Under the pieces are notes generated by a model. The model worked only from the letters and a program-made list of their open reading frames with translations, was not told the DNA's origin and did not search any database. A DNA stretch of 40,835 nt, taken from assembly GCA_037444305.1 (NCBI GenBank), contig JBBIMP010000044.1, positions 1 to 40,835 of the forward strand, given 5' to 3'. Shown here piece by piece: positions 33,529 through 40,835 of the stretch. Both the position numbers and the translations under genes were made by a program. Within the stretch, counting starts at the first letter, position 1. Each line of letters opens with the position of its first letter. Origin of the DNA: JBBIMP01 sp037444305. Lineage in GTDB: Bacteria; Acidobacteriota; UBA6911.

Positions 33529-33665
33529 CTGTTGGACCCTTTCAGGGTCCTCGATTCCTTATTTAAGCGCCATTCGCGCCTGTCCCCGAAACAGGTATGA
33601 TAGGGGAGGTGGGGATCGAGCCCGAGCCCCGAAACCCGCAACCCGCCATCGGCAGGAGGAAGAAC

Positions 33666-35291
33666 ATGTCCCGTCATCTCCCCTTTACGCCCGAGCCGCC
33701 CGCGCGAAAGCGCCCCCTGGTGCCGGTGCTCCTCGCGCTGGCCGTTGCGCTTGCGGCCTGCGCGGGCCCCTCGCAGACCCGGGAAGGCTTTCTGCGCCCG
33801 CTGAAGATCGCGGTCGCCCACTTCAGCCACGAGGCCACGACGTTCTCGCCCGAAAAAGCCGGCATCGACGGCTTCACAAAACCCAACCCCGCGGGCGAGC
33901 GCCTGCTCGGCTTCGGCGAGGAGATGCAGGGCTTCGTGAAGTTCGCGCGCGAGCACGGCGTCGAGCTCGCGCCGCTGGAGTCGTTCGGCAACGTCATCGG
34001 GGGCAGCTCGAAAGGCTGGATCACGCAGGAGGCCTTCGAGCACTACACCGGACTCATCCTGCGCGACCTGAAAGCCGCCCTGCCGGTGGATGCCGTGTAC
34101 CTCTCGCTGCACGGCGCGGCCGCCGTCGAGGGGGTTGCCCGGCCGGAGGCCGAGCTGGCCAGGCGCGTCCGCGAGATGGTGGGCCCCAAGGTGCCGATCG
34201 CCGGAACCTTTGATCCCCACGGCAACGAGGACGAGGAGTTCCTGCGCCACGCGAACTTCTCGCTGGTGATGCGGTACTTCCCCCACTACGACGGCCGGCT
34301 GCAGGGCGAGCGCGCCGCCCGGCTGCTGATCCGCACCGCCCGCGGCGACTACGCGCCCACGACCGCCACGCGCAAGCCGGGGATCATCACGCCCACCGTC
34401 CTGCAGTGGACCGGCCAGCAGCCCTGGATGAGCATCGTCCAGCGGGCGCTCGTCTGGGAGGCCAGGGAGCAGGATGTCTACGTCAGCTACTTCTTCGGCT
34501 ACCCGTGGAGCGACGTGCCCGACGTCGGCGCCACCTTCCAGGTCATGACCAACGGCGACCAGAAGCTGGCCGATGCGATCGCGGACGACATGAGCGCGTT
34601 CATGTGGCGCCACCGCGCCCAGCTCTTCAGCACGCCCATCCTGCAGCCCGGCGAGGCCGTCAGGCAAGCGCTGCAGGCGACCAGGGACGGGCGGACGCCC
34701 ATCGTGCTGGCCGACTACTCGGACCGCGCGGGGGACGCCACGCACATCCTCCGGCAGGTGGTCGAGCAGAAGCTCGGCGGCGTGATCTACGCCACGCTGC
34801 GCGACGGGCGCACGATCGAAGCGCTGGCGAAGGCCGGCGCGAAGGCCGGGGACGCATTCGACCGCGAAGTCGGCGGTTATGTCATGCCGCCTGCGAGCGG
34901 CGAGCCGGTGCGCATCCAGGGGCGGCTGGCGCATTTCGGCCGGCCGGATGCCGGGAGGGCGTCCGGGGGCGAGGCTGCGCCGGTCGCCGTCGTGGAGTTC
35001 GGCAGCGGGAACCTGCTGGTGATCACCGCGGGGCTGGTGCAGATCACCGATCCCGAGAGCATGCGCTGGGGGCCGATCGATCCCGGAAAGTTCACGACCT
35101 GGGTGATCAAGTCGCGGGCGCACTTCCGCCGCGGTTTCGACGACAACGGGTACGCGAAGACCATTCTCATCGTGGATGCGCCCGGGCCGTACCTGGGGAC
35201 GGTGCATCTCGATGCGCTGAATTATGAGAATTTCGATCTGAAGAAGCTGTACCCGTACAGCGAGGGCGGCCTGGGCGCCATCCGCAAATAG
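33666..35291 (+). CDS. MlrC-family metalloprotein, predicted lipoprotein
   Basis: A 541-residue protein of the MlrC (microcystin degradation protein C/DUF1485) family. The N-terminus is a lipoprotein signal with lipobox LAAC (C32), predicting membrane anchoring outside the cytoplasm. The N-terminal MlrC domain carries HFSHEATTFSP (E56), LHGAA (H149) and FDPHGN (D183, H185), fitting the metal-ligand set described for MlrC. The C-terminal MlrC_C domain contains VLADYSDRAGDATHI. The family probably hydrolyses peptides or amides; microcystin itself need not be the substrate. ATG 33666 is chosen for the AGGAGG 8 nt upstream and because the lipoprotein signal follows directly. Confidence 0.92.
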   Translation: MSRHLPFTPEPPARKRPLVPVLLALAVALAACAGPSQTREGFLRPLKIAVAHFSHEATTFSPEKAGIDGFTKPNPAGERLLGFGEEMQGFVKFAREHGVELAPLESFGNVIGGSSKGWITQEAFEHYTGLILRDLKAALPVDAVYLSLHGAAAVEGVARPEAELARRVREMVGPKVPIAGTFDPHGNEDEEFLRHANFSLVMRYFPHYDGRLQGERAARLLIRTARGDYAPTTATRKPGIITPTVLQWTGQQPWMSIVQRALVWEAREQDVYVSYFFGYPWSDVPDVGATFQVMTNGDQKLADAIADDMSAFMWRHRAQLFSTPILQPGEAVRQALQATRDGRTPIVLADYSDRAGDATHILRQVVEQKLGGVIYATLRDGRTIEALAKAGAKAGDAFDREVGGYVMPPASGEPVRIQGRLAHFGRPDAGRASGGEAAPVAVVEFGSGNLLVITAGLVQITDPESMRWGPIDPGKFTTWVIKSRAHFRRGFDDNGYAKTILIVDAPGPYLGTVHLDALNYENFDLKKLYPYSEGGLGAIRK

Positions 35292-35463
35292 ACAATTATT
35301 ATTGAAAAACAGTCAAGCTGAAACGCAGGTGGGGGCGGATCGATAGTAGTTCGCTTTTCCTGGGCGAGAGCGGAATAGCAGGGGTGGGCATGGAATTCTC
35401 CCGCCGCGCCGGCCAAGAATCAGCGCTTCCCGGCAGTTGCGGGGTCAATAGGCAAAAGGGCTG

Positions 35464-35550
35464 GGAAAAAAGTCCCTAACAGGACGCCGTTTATGGTTCT
35501 CCATTGCTCGTGACTATCGTGTGTACTACGAGATGTTGAACTTATGCGAG
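35464..35550 (+). pseudogene. Possible RelE/HigB-type toxin fragment
   Basis: One plus-strand frame reads KSLTGRRLWFSIARDYRVYY, resembling the core strand pair of RelE/HigB toxins (L.G...LW..R...DYRVYYE). No start codon, no upstream half and no partner antitoxin are visible, so at best it is a remnant. It lies in the 303-bp gap between the MlrC gene and the BrnT/BrnA pair, where nothing else is recognisable. Confidence 0.3.
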
Positions 35551-35594
35551 GTCCGCCCTACCGCACAAATACAGCCGTACTGCAGCAGGCCCTG

Positions 35595-35846
35595 CTATGA
35601 AGCTTTCGTGATGATCCGGCGCAAATCAATCGCCTTTGGATCTACCAATTCTCCCTGAACATAGCGGTGGAGAACGCTACCGATCATTGTTTGATATGGG
35701 ATCCCCAGCCGCTCCGCTTCAGACCGCAGTTCAGCAAGCACTGCTCCATCCAAACGAATGCTGATTGGGATCTTGGCCGCATCCAAATCGATTTTTGTCT
35801 TTCCCGGACGTTTTTTGAGTTTGCCAAGGCTATATTCCTTTTTCAT
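35595..35846 (-). CDS. brnA: BrnA-type antitoxin (CopG-like ribbon-helix-helix)
   Basis: An 83-residue antitoxin. A basic N-terminal part is followed by IPISIRLDGAVLAELRSEAE (27-46) and RLGIPYQTMIGSVLHRYVQG (47-66), the pattern of the CopG/BrnA ribbon-helix-helix DNA-binding domain. The antitoxin would neutralise BrnT and repress the shared promoter. Its start overlaps the end of the toxin gene by 17 bp, and GAGGTGAGG upstream provides a ribosome binding site. The toxin-first order is typical of brnTA. The local DNA is visibly less GC-rich than the flanks, suggesting acquisition. Confidence 0.85.
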   Translation of the reverse strand: MKKEYSLGKLKKRPGKTKIDLDAAKIPISIRLDGAVLAELRSEAERLGIPYQTMIGSVLHRYVQGELVDPKAIDLRRIITKAS

Positions 35847-36111
35847 AATCCCTCACCTCTTGCGTCGTTGCCTTTCGGGCGGAGATAATGCGAATCGTTG
35901 GTCCCTCCGCCCGCTCGCAAAATACGACGAGAAGAATCCGCCCTCTGGTCGAATGCCCGATTCGAATGAAACGATCTTCGTTGGAACTATGCTCCGGATC
36001 ATAAAACTCAACGGATTCCGAATCAGCCCAAATGGTTTGGGCTTCTTCAAACCAAACTCCATGTTTCCTGAAATTGGCCCGGTTCTTGCTGTCGTCCCAC
36101 TCGAATCGCAT
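35830..36111 (-). CDS. brnT: BrnT-type toxin (RelE-like ribonuclease)
   Basis: A 93-residue toxin of the BrnT family, related in fold to RelE and expected to cleave RNA. The family opening FEWDDSKNRANFRKHGVWFE (3-22) is clear. It is followed by RFIRIGHSTRGRILLVVFCE and the C-terminal IRIISARKATTQEVRDYE with the conserved Arg-Ile-Ile-Ser-Ala-Arg-Lys core. ATG 36111 is chosen because it fits the family start and the promoter; the frame upstream to 36147 reads through the operator. No ribosome binding site precedes the ATG, which fits a leaderless message. It is translated ahead of the antitoxin. Confidence 0.88.
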   Translation of the reverse strand: MRFEWDDSKNRANFRKHGVWFEEAQTIWADSESVEFYDPEHSSNEDRFIRIGHSTRGRILLVVFCERAEGPTIRIISARKATTQEVRDYEKGI

Positions 36112-36117
36112 ATTATG

Positions 36118-36147
36118 ACTGTATGCTATAGTATATACAGACGTCAA
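36118..36147 (-). promoter_or_regulatory. brnTA promoter with overlapping palindromic operator
   Basis: Reading the minus strand, TTGACG (36147-36142), an 18-nt spacer and TACAGT (36123-36118) form a plausible promoter. Its start point would fall at or within a base or two of the toxin ATG (36111). An inverted repeat with arms CTGTAT and ATACAG, enclosing a CTATAG palindrome, spans 36119-36140, covering the -10 and most of the spacer. This is the expected place for autorepression by the BrnT-BrnA complex. Confidence 0.5.
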
Positions 36148-36199
36148 TCCCAGAATGAGAGTGGATGAGGGAAAGCCGGATCAGACTGTAATGAGAGTT

Positions 36200-36355
36200 T
36201 CATTTTTCGAGCAGGAATCTCAGCATTTCCCGAGCGACAACAGCCTCGTCTATTATGAACACAGCGTGGTCCGACATTTGCAGCTCGATTACCCGCGAGT
36301 TCGTTACGCCCGCACGGAAGCTCTGCCGAGCGTCCGCCAGCCAGGCTCGGTGCAC
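36200..36355 (-). pseudogene. C-terminal fragment of an alpha/beta hydrolase-like protein
   Basis: The minus strand encodes a 51-residue tail ending in a stop: WLADARQSFRAGVTNSRV, then IELQMSDHAVFIIDEAVVAR and EMLRFLLEK. The pattern (V-E-L-..-S-x-H-A-V-F-I-x-E followed by AREMLRFL) is that of the last strand and helix of alpha/beta hydrolases, with the H standing for the catalytic His. Upstream the frame meets a stop and there is no nucleophile elbow. It is therefore a truncated remnant, lying between brnTA and the tRNA. Confidence 0.4.
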
Positions 36356-36368
36356 TGACGCATCCCTG

Positions 36369-36400
36369 AAAACACTTCAGGGGGCCTCGCAGCCCCCTGA
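36369..36400 (-). terminator. Terminator of the tRNA-fMet gene
   Basis: A 9-bp GC-rich stem (TCAGGGGGC at 36377-36385, GCCCCCTGA at 36392-36400, loop of 6) lies 38 nt beyond the tRNA 3' end. On the minus strand it is followed after a few bases by TTTT. A short T-rich stretch also follows on the plus side. Confidence 0.6.
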
Positions 36401-36438
36401 TTCTTGATGATTTACGATCGTTGCGGCTTATGATTGCT

Positions 36439-36515
<77 letters not shown>

Positions 36516-36526
36516 TCACGCAAGGC

Positions 36527-36555
36527 ATTATATGAATCACGCACCGGAGAGTCAA
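36527..36555 (-). promoter_or_regulatory. Consensus sigma-70 promoter of the tRNA-fMet gene
   Basis: Reading the minus strand, TTGACT (36555-36550), a 17-nt spacer and TATAAT (36532-36527) give an 11/12 match. Transcription would start about 5 nt before the mature tRNA 5' end, leaving a very short leader. Confidence 0.85.
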
Positions 36556-36605
36556 GAAATCCGGCATTGACCCGGACAATTCACGAACTGCGGAGCGGCA
36601 GGCAG

Positions 36606-36627
36606 CGGGACGCGGAAAAACGCGGGT
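36606..36627 (+). repeat. Dispersed 'ACGCGGA..AACGCGG' element, copy 5
   Basis: CGGGACGCGGAAAAACGCGG lies directly at the 3' end of the GTPase gene, touching its stop codon. Confidence 0.55.
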
Positions 36628-37643
36628 CAGGCGTGCAGCTCCAGGATATCCCCGTCCTCGAGGCAGTGCGTCCGCTCCACCAGTTGCCCGTCGAACTTCA
36701 CCGATCCCTTCGACCGGTCCGATGTCCAGATCTTCGCGAACTTCAGCGAATTCACGAAATCCTGGTGCACCGCGCGCGCCAGATCGATCACCGTGCTCCC
36801 CGACTTCAGCACGAACGGCGGCGTCCCCGGGTCCACCTTCTTGCCCGGCGCCTTGGTGTACACCCTCACCACCTCCAGCCTGCCGAACACCTCCACGCGG
36901 AACTCCTCCAGCCCCTGCCCCGTTACCGCCGACACCGGCAGGATGTCGAACCGCTGGCGGAAAAACTCCTTCAGAATCCCCAGGTTGACGCCGCCCTGAT
37001 CCAGGTCCGCCTTGTTGGCCACCAGCAGCGTCCGCTTGACCCCCTGGTCCGGTTCCTCCTCCGGCCCGGGCGCCGCCACCTCGCTCGCCAGCCGGATCCG
37101 CGACTCCTCCATGATCCCGATCACGTCCTCCGCCTGGTCCAGCACCTCGTCGCTCCCCAGATCCACCACCAGCAGCGCCAGGTCGGCCTGGCGCACCAGC
37201 CCGCCCATCCACGGCTTGTAGTACTCCCGCGCCACCGGCGGCAGGTCCACCAGCTGGATCTGTATGTCCTCGAACGGCATCATCCCCGGCTGCGGCAGCT
37301 GCGTCGTGAATGCGTAGTCGGCCACCTCCGGCGTCGCGTGGGTCAGCTTCGCCAGCAGCGCCGACTTCCCCACGTTCGGCGCGCCCACCAGCGCCACCTG
37401 CCCTGCCCCCTCGCGGTGCACGGCGTAGATCGCCGAGGCCTTCGACACGCCGTGTTTCTTCCCCTTCTCCGTGCGCAGCTTCGCCATCTTCTGCTTCAGC
37501 GCGGCGCGCATCTTCTCGGTCCCCTTGTGCTTGGGGATGACCGCCATCATCTCCTCGAGCGCGGCGATCTTCTCCTGGGCGGTCGCGGCTTCCTTGAAAC
37601 GCTGTTCGGCGGAAAGGTACTGCGGTGTAAGGTTGGCGGGCAT
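36627..37643 (-). CDS. DRG/OBG-like GTPase with TGS domain
   Basis: A 338-residue TRAFAC-class GTPase resembling the DRG family. A helical, basic N-terminal extension (~10-70) precedes the G domain: G1 GAPNVGKS (87-94), G2 AFTTQLP (111-117), G3 VDLPP (132-136, where most GTPases have DxPG), G4 NKAD (210-213) and G5 VSAV (~238). A C-terminal TGS domain (~265-338, ending VERTHCLEDGDILELHA) probably contacts RNA or the ribosome. DRG GTPases bind ribosomes or RNA; the bacterial members are little studied. GGGAGG lies ~10 nt ahead of the ATG. It starts 30 nt after the GNAT-like gene, so the two form an operon. Confidence 0.9.
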   Translation of the reverse strand: MPANLTPQYLSAEQRFKEAATAQEKIAALEEMMAVIPKHKGTEKMRAALKQKMAKLRTEKGKKHGVSKASAIYAVHREGAGQVALVGAPNVGKSALLAKLTHATPEVADYAFTTQLPQPGMMPFEDIQIQLVDLPPVAREYYKPWMGGLVRQADLALLVVDLGSDEVLDQAEDVIGIMEESRIRLASEVAAPGPEEEPDQGVKRTLLVANKADLDQGGVNLGILKEFFRQRFDILPVSAVTGQGLEEFRVEVFGRLEVVRVYTKAPGKKVDPGTPPFVLKSGSTVIDLARAVHQDFVNSLKFAKIWTSDRSKGSVKFDGQLVERTHCLEDGDILELHA

Positions 37644-37673
37644 CCCGTTGCGGCCTCCCGCGGGCTCAGGCGG

Positions 37674-38567
37674 TTACTTCTTCTTCCGCTCCCCCGCCGG
37701 CTTCTCCAGCAGGTAGAAGGTCCTCAGCCGCCCTTCGTCCTCCATCAGGAGGAAATCCGTGGCGCTGAATCCCTTCCTGAAGCAGGTCCGGAAAAGCTGG
37801 CGCAGCTTCCCCTGCCACTCGAGGGCCACTCCAAGGTTGCGGTTCTTGATCTCGGGCAGATTATACGGGATTTCGAACAGGAACGGGCTCGAAACCGCGC
37901 CCAGCTTCAGCGGCGAGCAGATCGCCATGCCGGGCGCAACCGGCTCGAGCCGGTTGACCACCTCGTACTTCTTAAGCTCCTTCCGGGCGTCGTGCCGCGG
38001 CGGGCCGTCTTCCAGGCGCTCCTCGACGCGCTTCGCCTCGAGCTCCCAGCAGGCGTAGAACCGGTCGGTCGGCAGCCCGCGGTCGAGGAAGCTGGTGGTC
38101 TCGCCGTAGAAGTCCTCCCAGTGCGTGTTCGACCAGACGGCCAGCTTGCCGAAGTTGAAGTAGGCGTTCATCGGCTGCATCGGGTCGAACGTCCAGGTGA
38201 TTTTCGCGATCCCCTGCCGCAGAGCCTCCCGGCGCTGCGCCAGCTTGAGCTTGAAGCCGACGTCGAAGTTGCGGTAAGCCTTGCGCACCGCCAGCATGTA
38301 CGAGTGGTGGATGGGCTCGCCCTTCTCGTTCCCGACGATGCTGGAGGCGAACCCGACCATCTCGCCCAGGCTGTTGAACGCCCCCAGGTTCAGCCCGCCG
38401 CAGTGGTCCGCGGCCATGAGCATTGCCGGCGGGATGATCTCCAGGTCGGAGCACCCCCAGACCTCGCGCTGGATGTCGACGCAGGTTTTGTAGTCCTCGG
38501 CCTTCTTGAACGGCGCAATGGTGACCTTGAGCTGATCCCGCTTTCTCCGCTTTGCCGGAGCCATCAT
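37674..38567 (-). CDS. GNAT-like predicted acetyltransferase (COG3375 type)
   Basis: A 297-residue protein resembling the COG3375 group of GNAT-superfamily proteins. The acetyl-CoA region is HHSYMLAVRKAYRNFDVGFK followed by LKLAQRREALRQGIAKITWT; the usual R/QxxGxG is altered to RNFDVG. The conserved WTFDP and NAYFNFGKL follow. The C-terminal half (~180-297) is specific to the group. The acceptor substrate is not known. GGGAGGAAGG precedes tandem ATGs. It is co-oriented with and 30 nt upstream of the GTPase gene, with a TATAAT box at 38633-38638 in a plausible promoter position. Confidence 0.82.
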   Translation of the reverse strand: MMAPAKRRKRDQLKVTIAPFKKAEDYKTCVDIQREVWGCSDLEIIPPAMLMAADHCGGLNLGAFNSLGEMVGFASSIVGNEKGEPIHHSYMLAVRKAYRNFDVGFKLKLAQRREALRQGIAKITWTFDPMQPMNAYFNFGKLAVWSNTHWEDFYGETTSFLDRGLPTDRFYACWELEAKRVEERLEDGPPRHDARKELKKYEVVNRLEPVAPGMAICSPLKLGAVSSPFLFEIPYNLPEIKNRNLGVALEWQGKLRQLFRTCFRKGFSATDFLLMEDEGRLRTFYLLEKPAGERKKK

Positions 38568-38632
38568 CCTTCCTCCCGGGGCGCGGGGAGACGCCCTTCA
38601 ACCGCTCATTCAACGATCGAACAAGTGTGCGG

Positions 38633-38638
38633 ATTATA
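38633..38638 (-). promoter_or_regulatory. Perfect -10 box upstream of the GNAT-like/GTPase operon
   Basis: The minus strand reads TATAAT, preceded by TG, about 65 nt upstream of the ATG at 38567. No acceptable -35 hexamer is seen at 16-18 nt. Confidence 0.4.
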
Positions 38639-38714
38639 CACCAGGCCGTGGAATTACGGGAAAACAGAGTTTGGCCCGGAGAATACATGAATCCGGGAGG
38701 GATAAAGACGGCCC

Positions 38715-38749
38715 GGGACGCGGAAAAACGCAGACAAACGCTGAAAACG
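38715..38749 (+). repeat. Dispersed 'ACGCGGA..AACGCGG' element, copy 6
   Basis: GGGACGCGGAAAAACGCAGA, then CAAACGCTGAAAAC, lies directly 3' of the symporter gene, ending 3 bases before its stop codon (38752). Confidence 0.55.
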
Positions 38750-38751
38750 CT

Positions 38752-40509
38752 TCAGCGGGCGAGGTCCTGCCAGCCGCGGCGGTTCAGGTCCCAGTAGATG
38801 TACGCCCCGGCGGCCAGCGCCGCCCCGAGGAATATCAGGCCCTTCGCAGGCTCGCCCAGCAGCAGGTAGCCCGTCCCGAACAGGCTCAGGTAGACGAGCG
38901 CCACCCCGGCCATCCAGTCCAGGAACAGGTACCGGTACCCCTCCGTCCCCCGCACCTCGGGCACCAGCCGCGCCACCGGCCTCCAGAGCGCCCCGCCGGG
39001 GTGCACGCGCCGGTAGAAGGCCTTCAGGTGCTCGATGTCGGTCGGGCGCGTCGCGTACGTCGCCGCCAGCCACGCAACGGTTGTGAACGCCACGATGAAG
39101 TAGAGCGACTCGGGGAATCCGATCGACGTCCGCAGCTTGATGTAGGAGTACGCGGCAAAGGGCGCCACCATCGCGGTGATCTCGCTCCAGGCGTTGATCC
39201 GCCACCAGAACCACCTCAGGATCAGCACCAGCCCCAGGCCCGCGCCGCACTCGATCAGGAATTCCCATGCGCCCGAGATCCGCTGGATGTACGCCGTCAC
39301 GACGATCGAGAAGAACATCACCAGCAGCGTGGTCGCGCGCGACACCGCCACGAAGTGCTTCTCCGAAGCCTCCCGCCGGACGAAGCGCCGGTAGAAGTCG
39401 TTGATGACGTAGCTCGTCCCCCAGTTCAGCTGCGTCGCGATGGTCGACATGTAGGCGGCGAAGAATGCCGCCACCAGCAGCCCCTTCAGCCCGACCGGCA
39501 GGTGGTCGCGCATGGCCAGTACGTAGCCGAGGCGCTTCTCCTCGGGCCCGAGGTCCGGGTAGAGCACCAGCGTGGCCAGCCCCACCAGGATCCACGGCCA
39601 CGGCCGGACGCAGTAGTGCGCCACCTGGAACCAGAGCGTGGCCAGGAGCGAGTGCTTCTCGTCCCTGGCCGACATCATCCTTTGCGCGACGTACCCGCCG
39701 CCCCCCGGTTCGGCGCCCGGGTACCACGCCGCCCACCACTGCACGCCGACGTAGGCCAGGAAGGCCGAGAGCGTCATCGCCAGCGCCCCGCCGGCGCCCG
39801 CCGCGCCCCCTTCGCCGATCACCGGCGTGAAGCTGAACGCCCACGCCGGGAGCTTGTCCTTCAGTCCGGCGACGCCGCCGACCTCGGGGAGCTGCAGCAC
39901 GACGACGGCCAGAGCGATCGTCCCCGCCATGGCGATCACGAACTGCACGACGTCGGTCACGGCCACGCCCCAGAGGCCGGAGAGCGCCGAGTAGACGGCC
40001 GTCACGATCAGCGCGCCGGCGACGTAGAGGTAGACCTGGTTGCGCGGGATCCCGAACATGCCCTCCAGGATCGAAGCCATCGCCAGGTTCACCCAGCCCA
40101 TGATGACGCAGTTGATGAACAGGCCGAGGTAGAGCGCGCGGAAGCCGCGCAGAAACGCCGCCGGCCGGCCCGAGTAGCGCAGCTCGGTAAACTCGATGTC
40201 GGTCATGATCCCGGCGCGGCGCCACAGCCGCGCGAAGAAGAAGACCGTGAGCATGCCGCCGAAGAGGAAGTTCCACCAGAGCCAGTTGCCGGCGATGCCG
40301 TTGCGGGCCACCAGCTCGTTCACCGCCAGGGGGGTGTCCGCGGCGAAGGTGGTCGCCACCATGGAGGTGCCCGCGAGCCACCACGGCAGGTTGCGGCCGG
40401 AGAGGAAGAACTCGTGCGTGCTGCCGCCGGCCCGGCGGGCGTAGTAGAGGCCGACCGCGGCGCTGCCGGCGAAGTAGACCAGGACGATGGACCAGTCGAG
40501 CCAGCTCAT
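38752..40509 (-). CDS. Sodium/solute symporter (SSS family)
   Basis: A 585-residue inner-membrane transporter of the sodium:solute symporter family. The N-terminus shows the family pattern YYARRAGGSTHEFFLSGRNL (23-42) and LPWWLAGTSMVATTFAADTP (42-61). About 13-14 hydrophobic segments follow, including ALSGLWGVAVTDVVQFVIAM, the SSS signature-like stretch. One long loop (~205-260) and a C-terminal cluster of helices match larger members. The substrate cannot be told; relatives carry sugars, amino acids, carboxylates or nucleosides. GGAGGG is ~5 nt ahead of the ATG. No partner gene adjoins it. Confidence 0.92.
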   Translation of the reverse strand: MSWLDWSIVLVYFAGSAAVGLYYARRAGGSTHEFFLSGRNLPWWLAGTSMVATTFAADTPLAVNELVARNGIAGNWLWWNFLFGGMLTVFFFARLWRRAGIMTDIEFTELRYSGRPAAFLRGFRALYLGLFINCVIMGWVNLAMASILEGMFGIPRNQVYLYVAGALIVTAVYSALSGLWGVAVTDVVQFVIAMAGTIALAVVVLQLPEVGGVAGLKDKLPAWAFSFTPVIGEGGAAGAGGALAMTLSAFLAYVGVQWWAAWYPGAEPGGGGYVAQRMMSARDEKHSLLATLWFQVAHYCVRPWPWILVGLATLVLYPDLGPEEKRLGYVLAMRDHLPVGLKGLLVAAFFAAYMSTIATQLNWGTSYVINDFYRRFVRREASEKHFVAVSRATTLLVMFFSIVVTAYIQRISGAWEFLIECGAGLGLVLILRWFWWRINAWSEITAMVAPFAAYSYIKLRTSIGFPESLYFIVAFTTVAWLAATYATRPTDIEHLKAFYRRVHPGGALWRPVARLVPEVRGTEGYRYLFLDWMAGVALVYLSLFGTGYLLLGEPAKGLIFLGAALAAGAYIYWDLNRRGWQDLAR

Positions 40510-40540
40510 GAAGCCCTCCGCGAAAAGGGTTTGGCGGACG

Positions 40541-40549
40541 AATATAGCA
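40541..40549 (-). promoter_or_regulatory. Extended -10 promoter for the symporter
   Basis: The minus strand reads TGCTATATT (TGn plus a 5/6 match to TATAAT), about 32 nt before the ATG at 40509. No strong -35 is visible. Confidence 0.42.
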
Positions 40550-40688
40550 CCACCGGTCGGAGGGTTTCATGAAAACTTCTGGGGCTGATCTTTCCGGCTA
40601 TAAAGTATGGATTTGCCCGCGGAGCACGCGGGCGTTTGAACGCTTCGAGGAGGGTGGAATTCAATCCTAGAACCGGCCTGATAGTAAT

Positions 40689-40782
40689 CCCGAAGGGGTG
40701 CAATGAGTAACACTCGAAACCCCGAAGGGATGCAATGAGTAACACTCGAAACCCCGAAGGGGTGCAATGAGTAACACTCGAA
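40689..40782 (+). repeat. 32-bp tandem repeat, three copies
   Basis: Units begin at 40689, 40721 and 40753 (CCCGAAGGGGTGCAATGAGT then AACACTCGAAAC). The second has one base change (GGGA for GGGG), and the third lacks the last two bases of the unit. There are no spacers between units. The remaining sequence from 40550 to 40806 shows no gene. Confidence 0.85.
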
Positions 40783-40806
40783 GTAGAGTCGAGAGGTGAC
40801 GCGGTT

Positions 40807-40835
40807 GTGAAGGCGACGGCCTACGTCCGTTTCAG
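40807..40835 (+). CDS. Possible start of a serine recombinase (cut by window edge)
   Basis: A GTG at 40807, with GAGAGGTGA about 9 nt upstream, opens MKATAYVRF before the window ends. Small and large serine recombinases commonly begin this way (M-K-A-.-.-Y-.-R-V-S, with the catalytic Ser next). Only nine residues are visible, so this is a pointer, not an identification. The immediate upstream neighbour is the 32-bp tandem repeat. Confidence 0.35.

Noticed and set aside
36155..36358. A plus-strand 67-codon ORF between brnTA and the tRNA
   Set aside because: It has no ribosome binding site or recognisable features, and the opposite strand gives a better explanation as a hydrolase-like C-terminal fragment.
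40689..40782. A short CRISPR array
   Set aside because: The 32-bp units are directly adjacent with no spacers between them, and no cas gene is present.

Overview
The window is about 40.8 kb of GC-rich bacterial chromosome with long antisense open frames, Shine-Dalgarno-led genes and a few consensus sigma-70 promoters. Several families point to Acidobacteriota: a secreted protein with the 'FSGTW..N..KSD' opening, a VPS10/sortilin-like beta-propeller remnant, a kinase-ATPase-sigma-54 activator giant, an exported S10 peptidase and an MlrC lipoprotein. This placement is an inference from gene content; there is no rRNA gene in the window.

Left part (1-13.4 kb). A small secreted protein faces a 1,807-residue minus-strand regulator: an apparent pseudokinase, then AAA ATPase, helical repeats, GAF and a sigma-54 activator domain. 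Divergent from it is a peptide-type ABC importer operon (binding protein and two permeases, no ATPase). Then come an HU protein with a clear terminator, an Nfu/NifU-like Fe-S carrier, two uncharacterised small proteins, and a Tat-signal amidase followed by a DUF302 protein.

Centre (14.9-24.9 kb) is catabolic. A minus-strand pair (PLP dehydratase, then ornithine-cyclodeaminase family) resembles EutB/EutC. It is divergent from an ALDH7/antiquitin-type dehydrogenase and a class-III aminotransferase. Between the pairs lie a perfect 124-bp direct duplication and an internally deleted VPS10-like gene. A three-gene molybdenum hydroxylase follows: Tat-signal 2Fe-2S subunit, Mo subunit, and FAD subunit with a Cys-rich insertion.

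Right part (25-40.8 kb). A minus-strand run holds a Cys-rich 62-residue protein, a radical SAM protein, and an ABC-2 exporter ATPase and permease. Next come a secreted protein, an S10 peptidase, a collapsed Asp/Glu racemase, a frameshifted secreted protein, a PilZ protein and an MlrC lipoprotein. A BrnT/BrnA toxin-antitoxin pair with gene fragments sits beside an initiator tRNA-fMet. A DRG/OBG-like GTPase, a GNAT-like protein and a sodium/solute symporter follow. The window ends a few codons into what may be a serine recombinase.

Two themes recur. One is decayed or collapsed genes: VPS10 remnant, racemase remnant, frameshifted gene, and RelE-like and hydrolase-like fragments. The other is intergenic repeats: GC-rich hairpins of the CCCAGGGC/GCCCTGGG type, an 'ACGCGGA..AACGCGG' element often directly 3' of genes, and a 32-bp tandem repeat at the right end.
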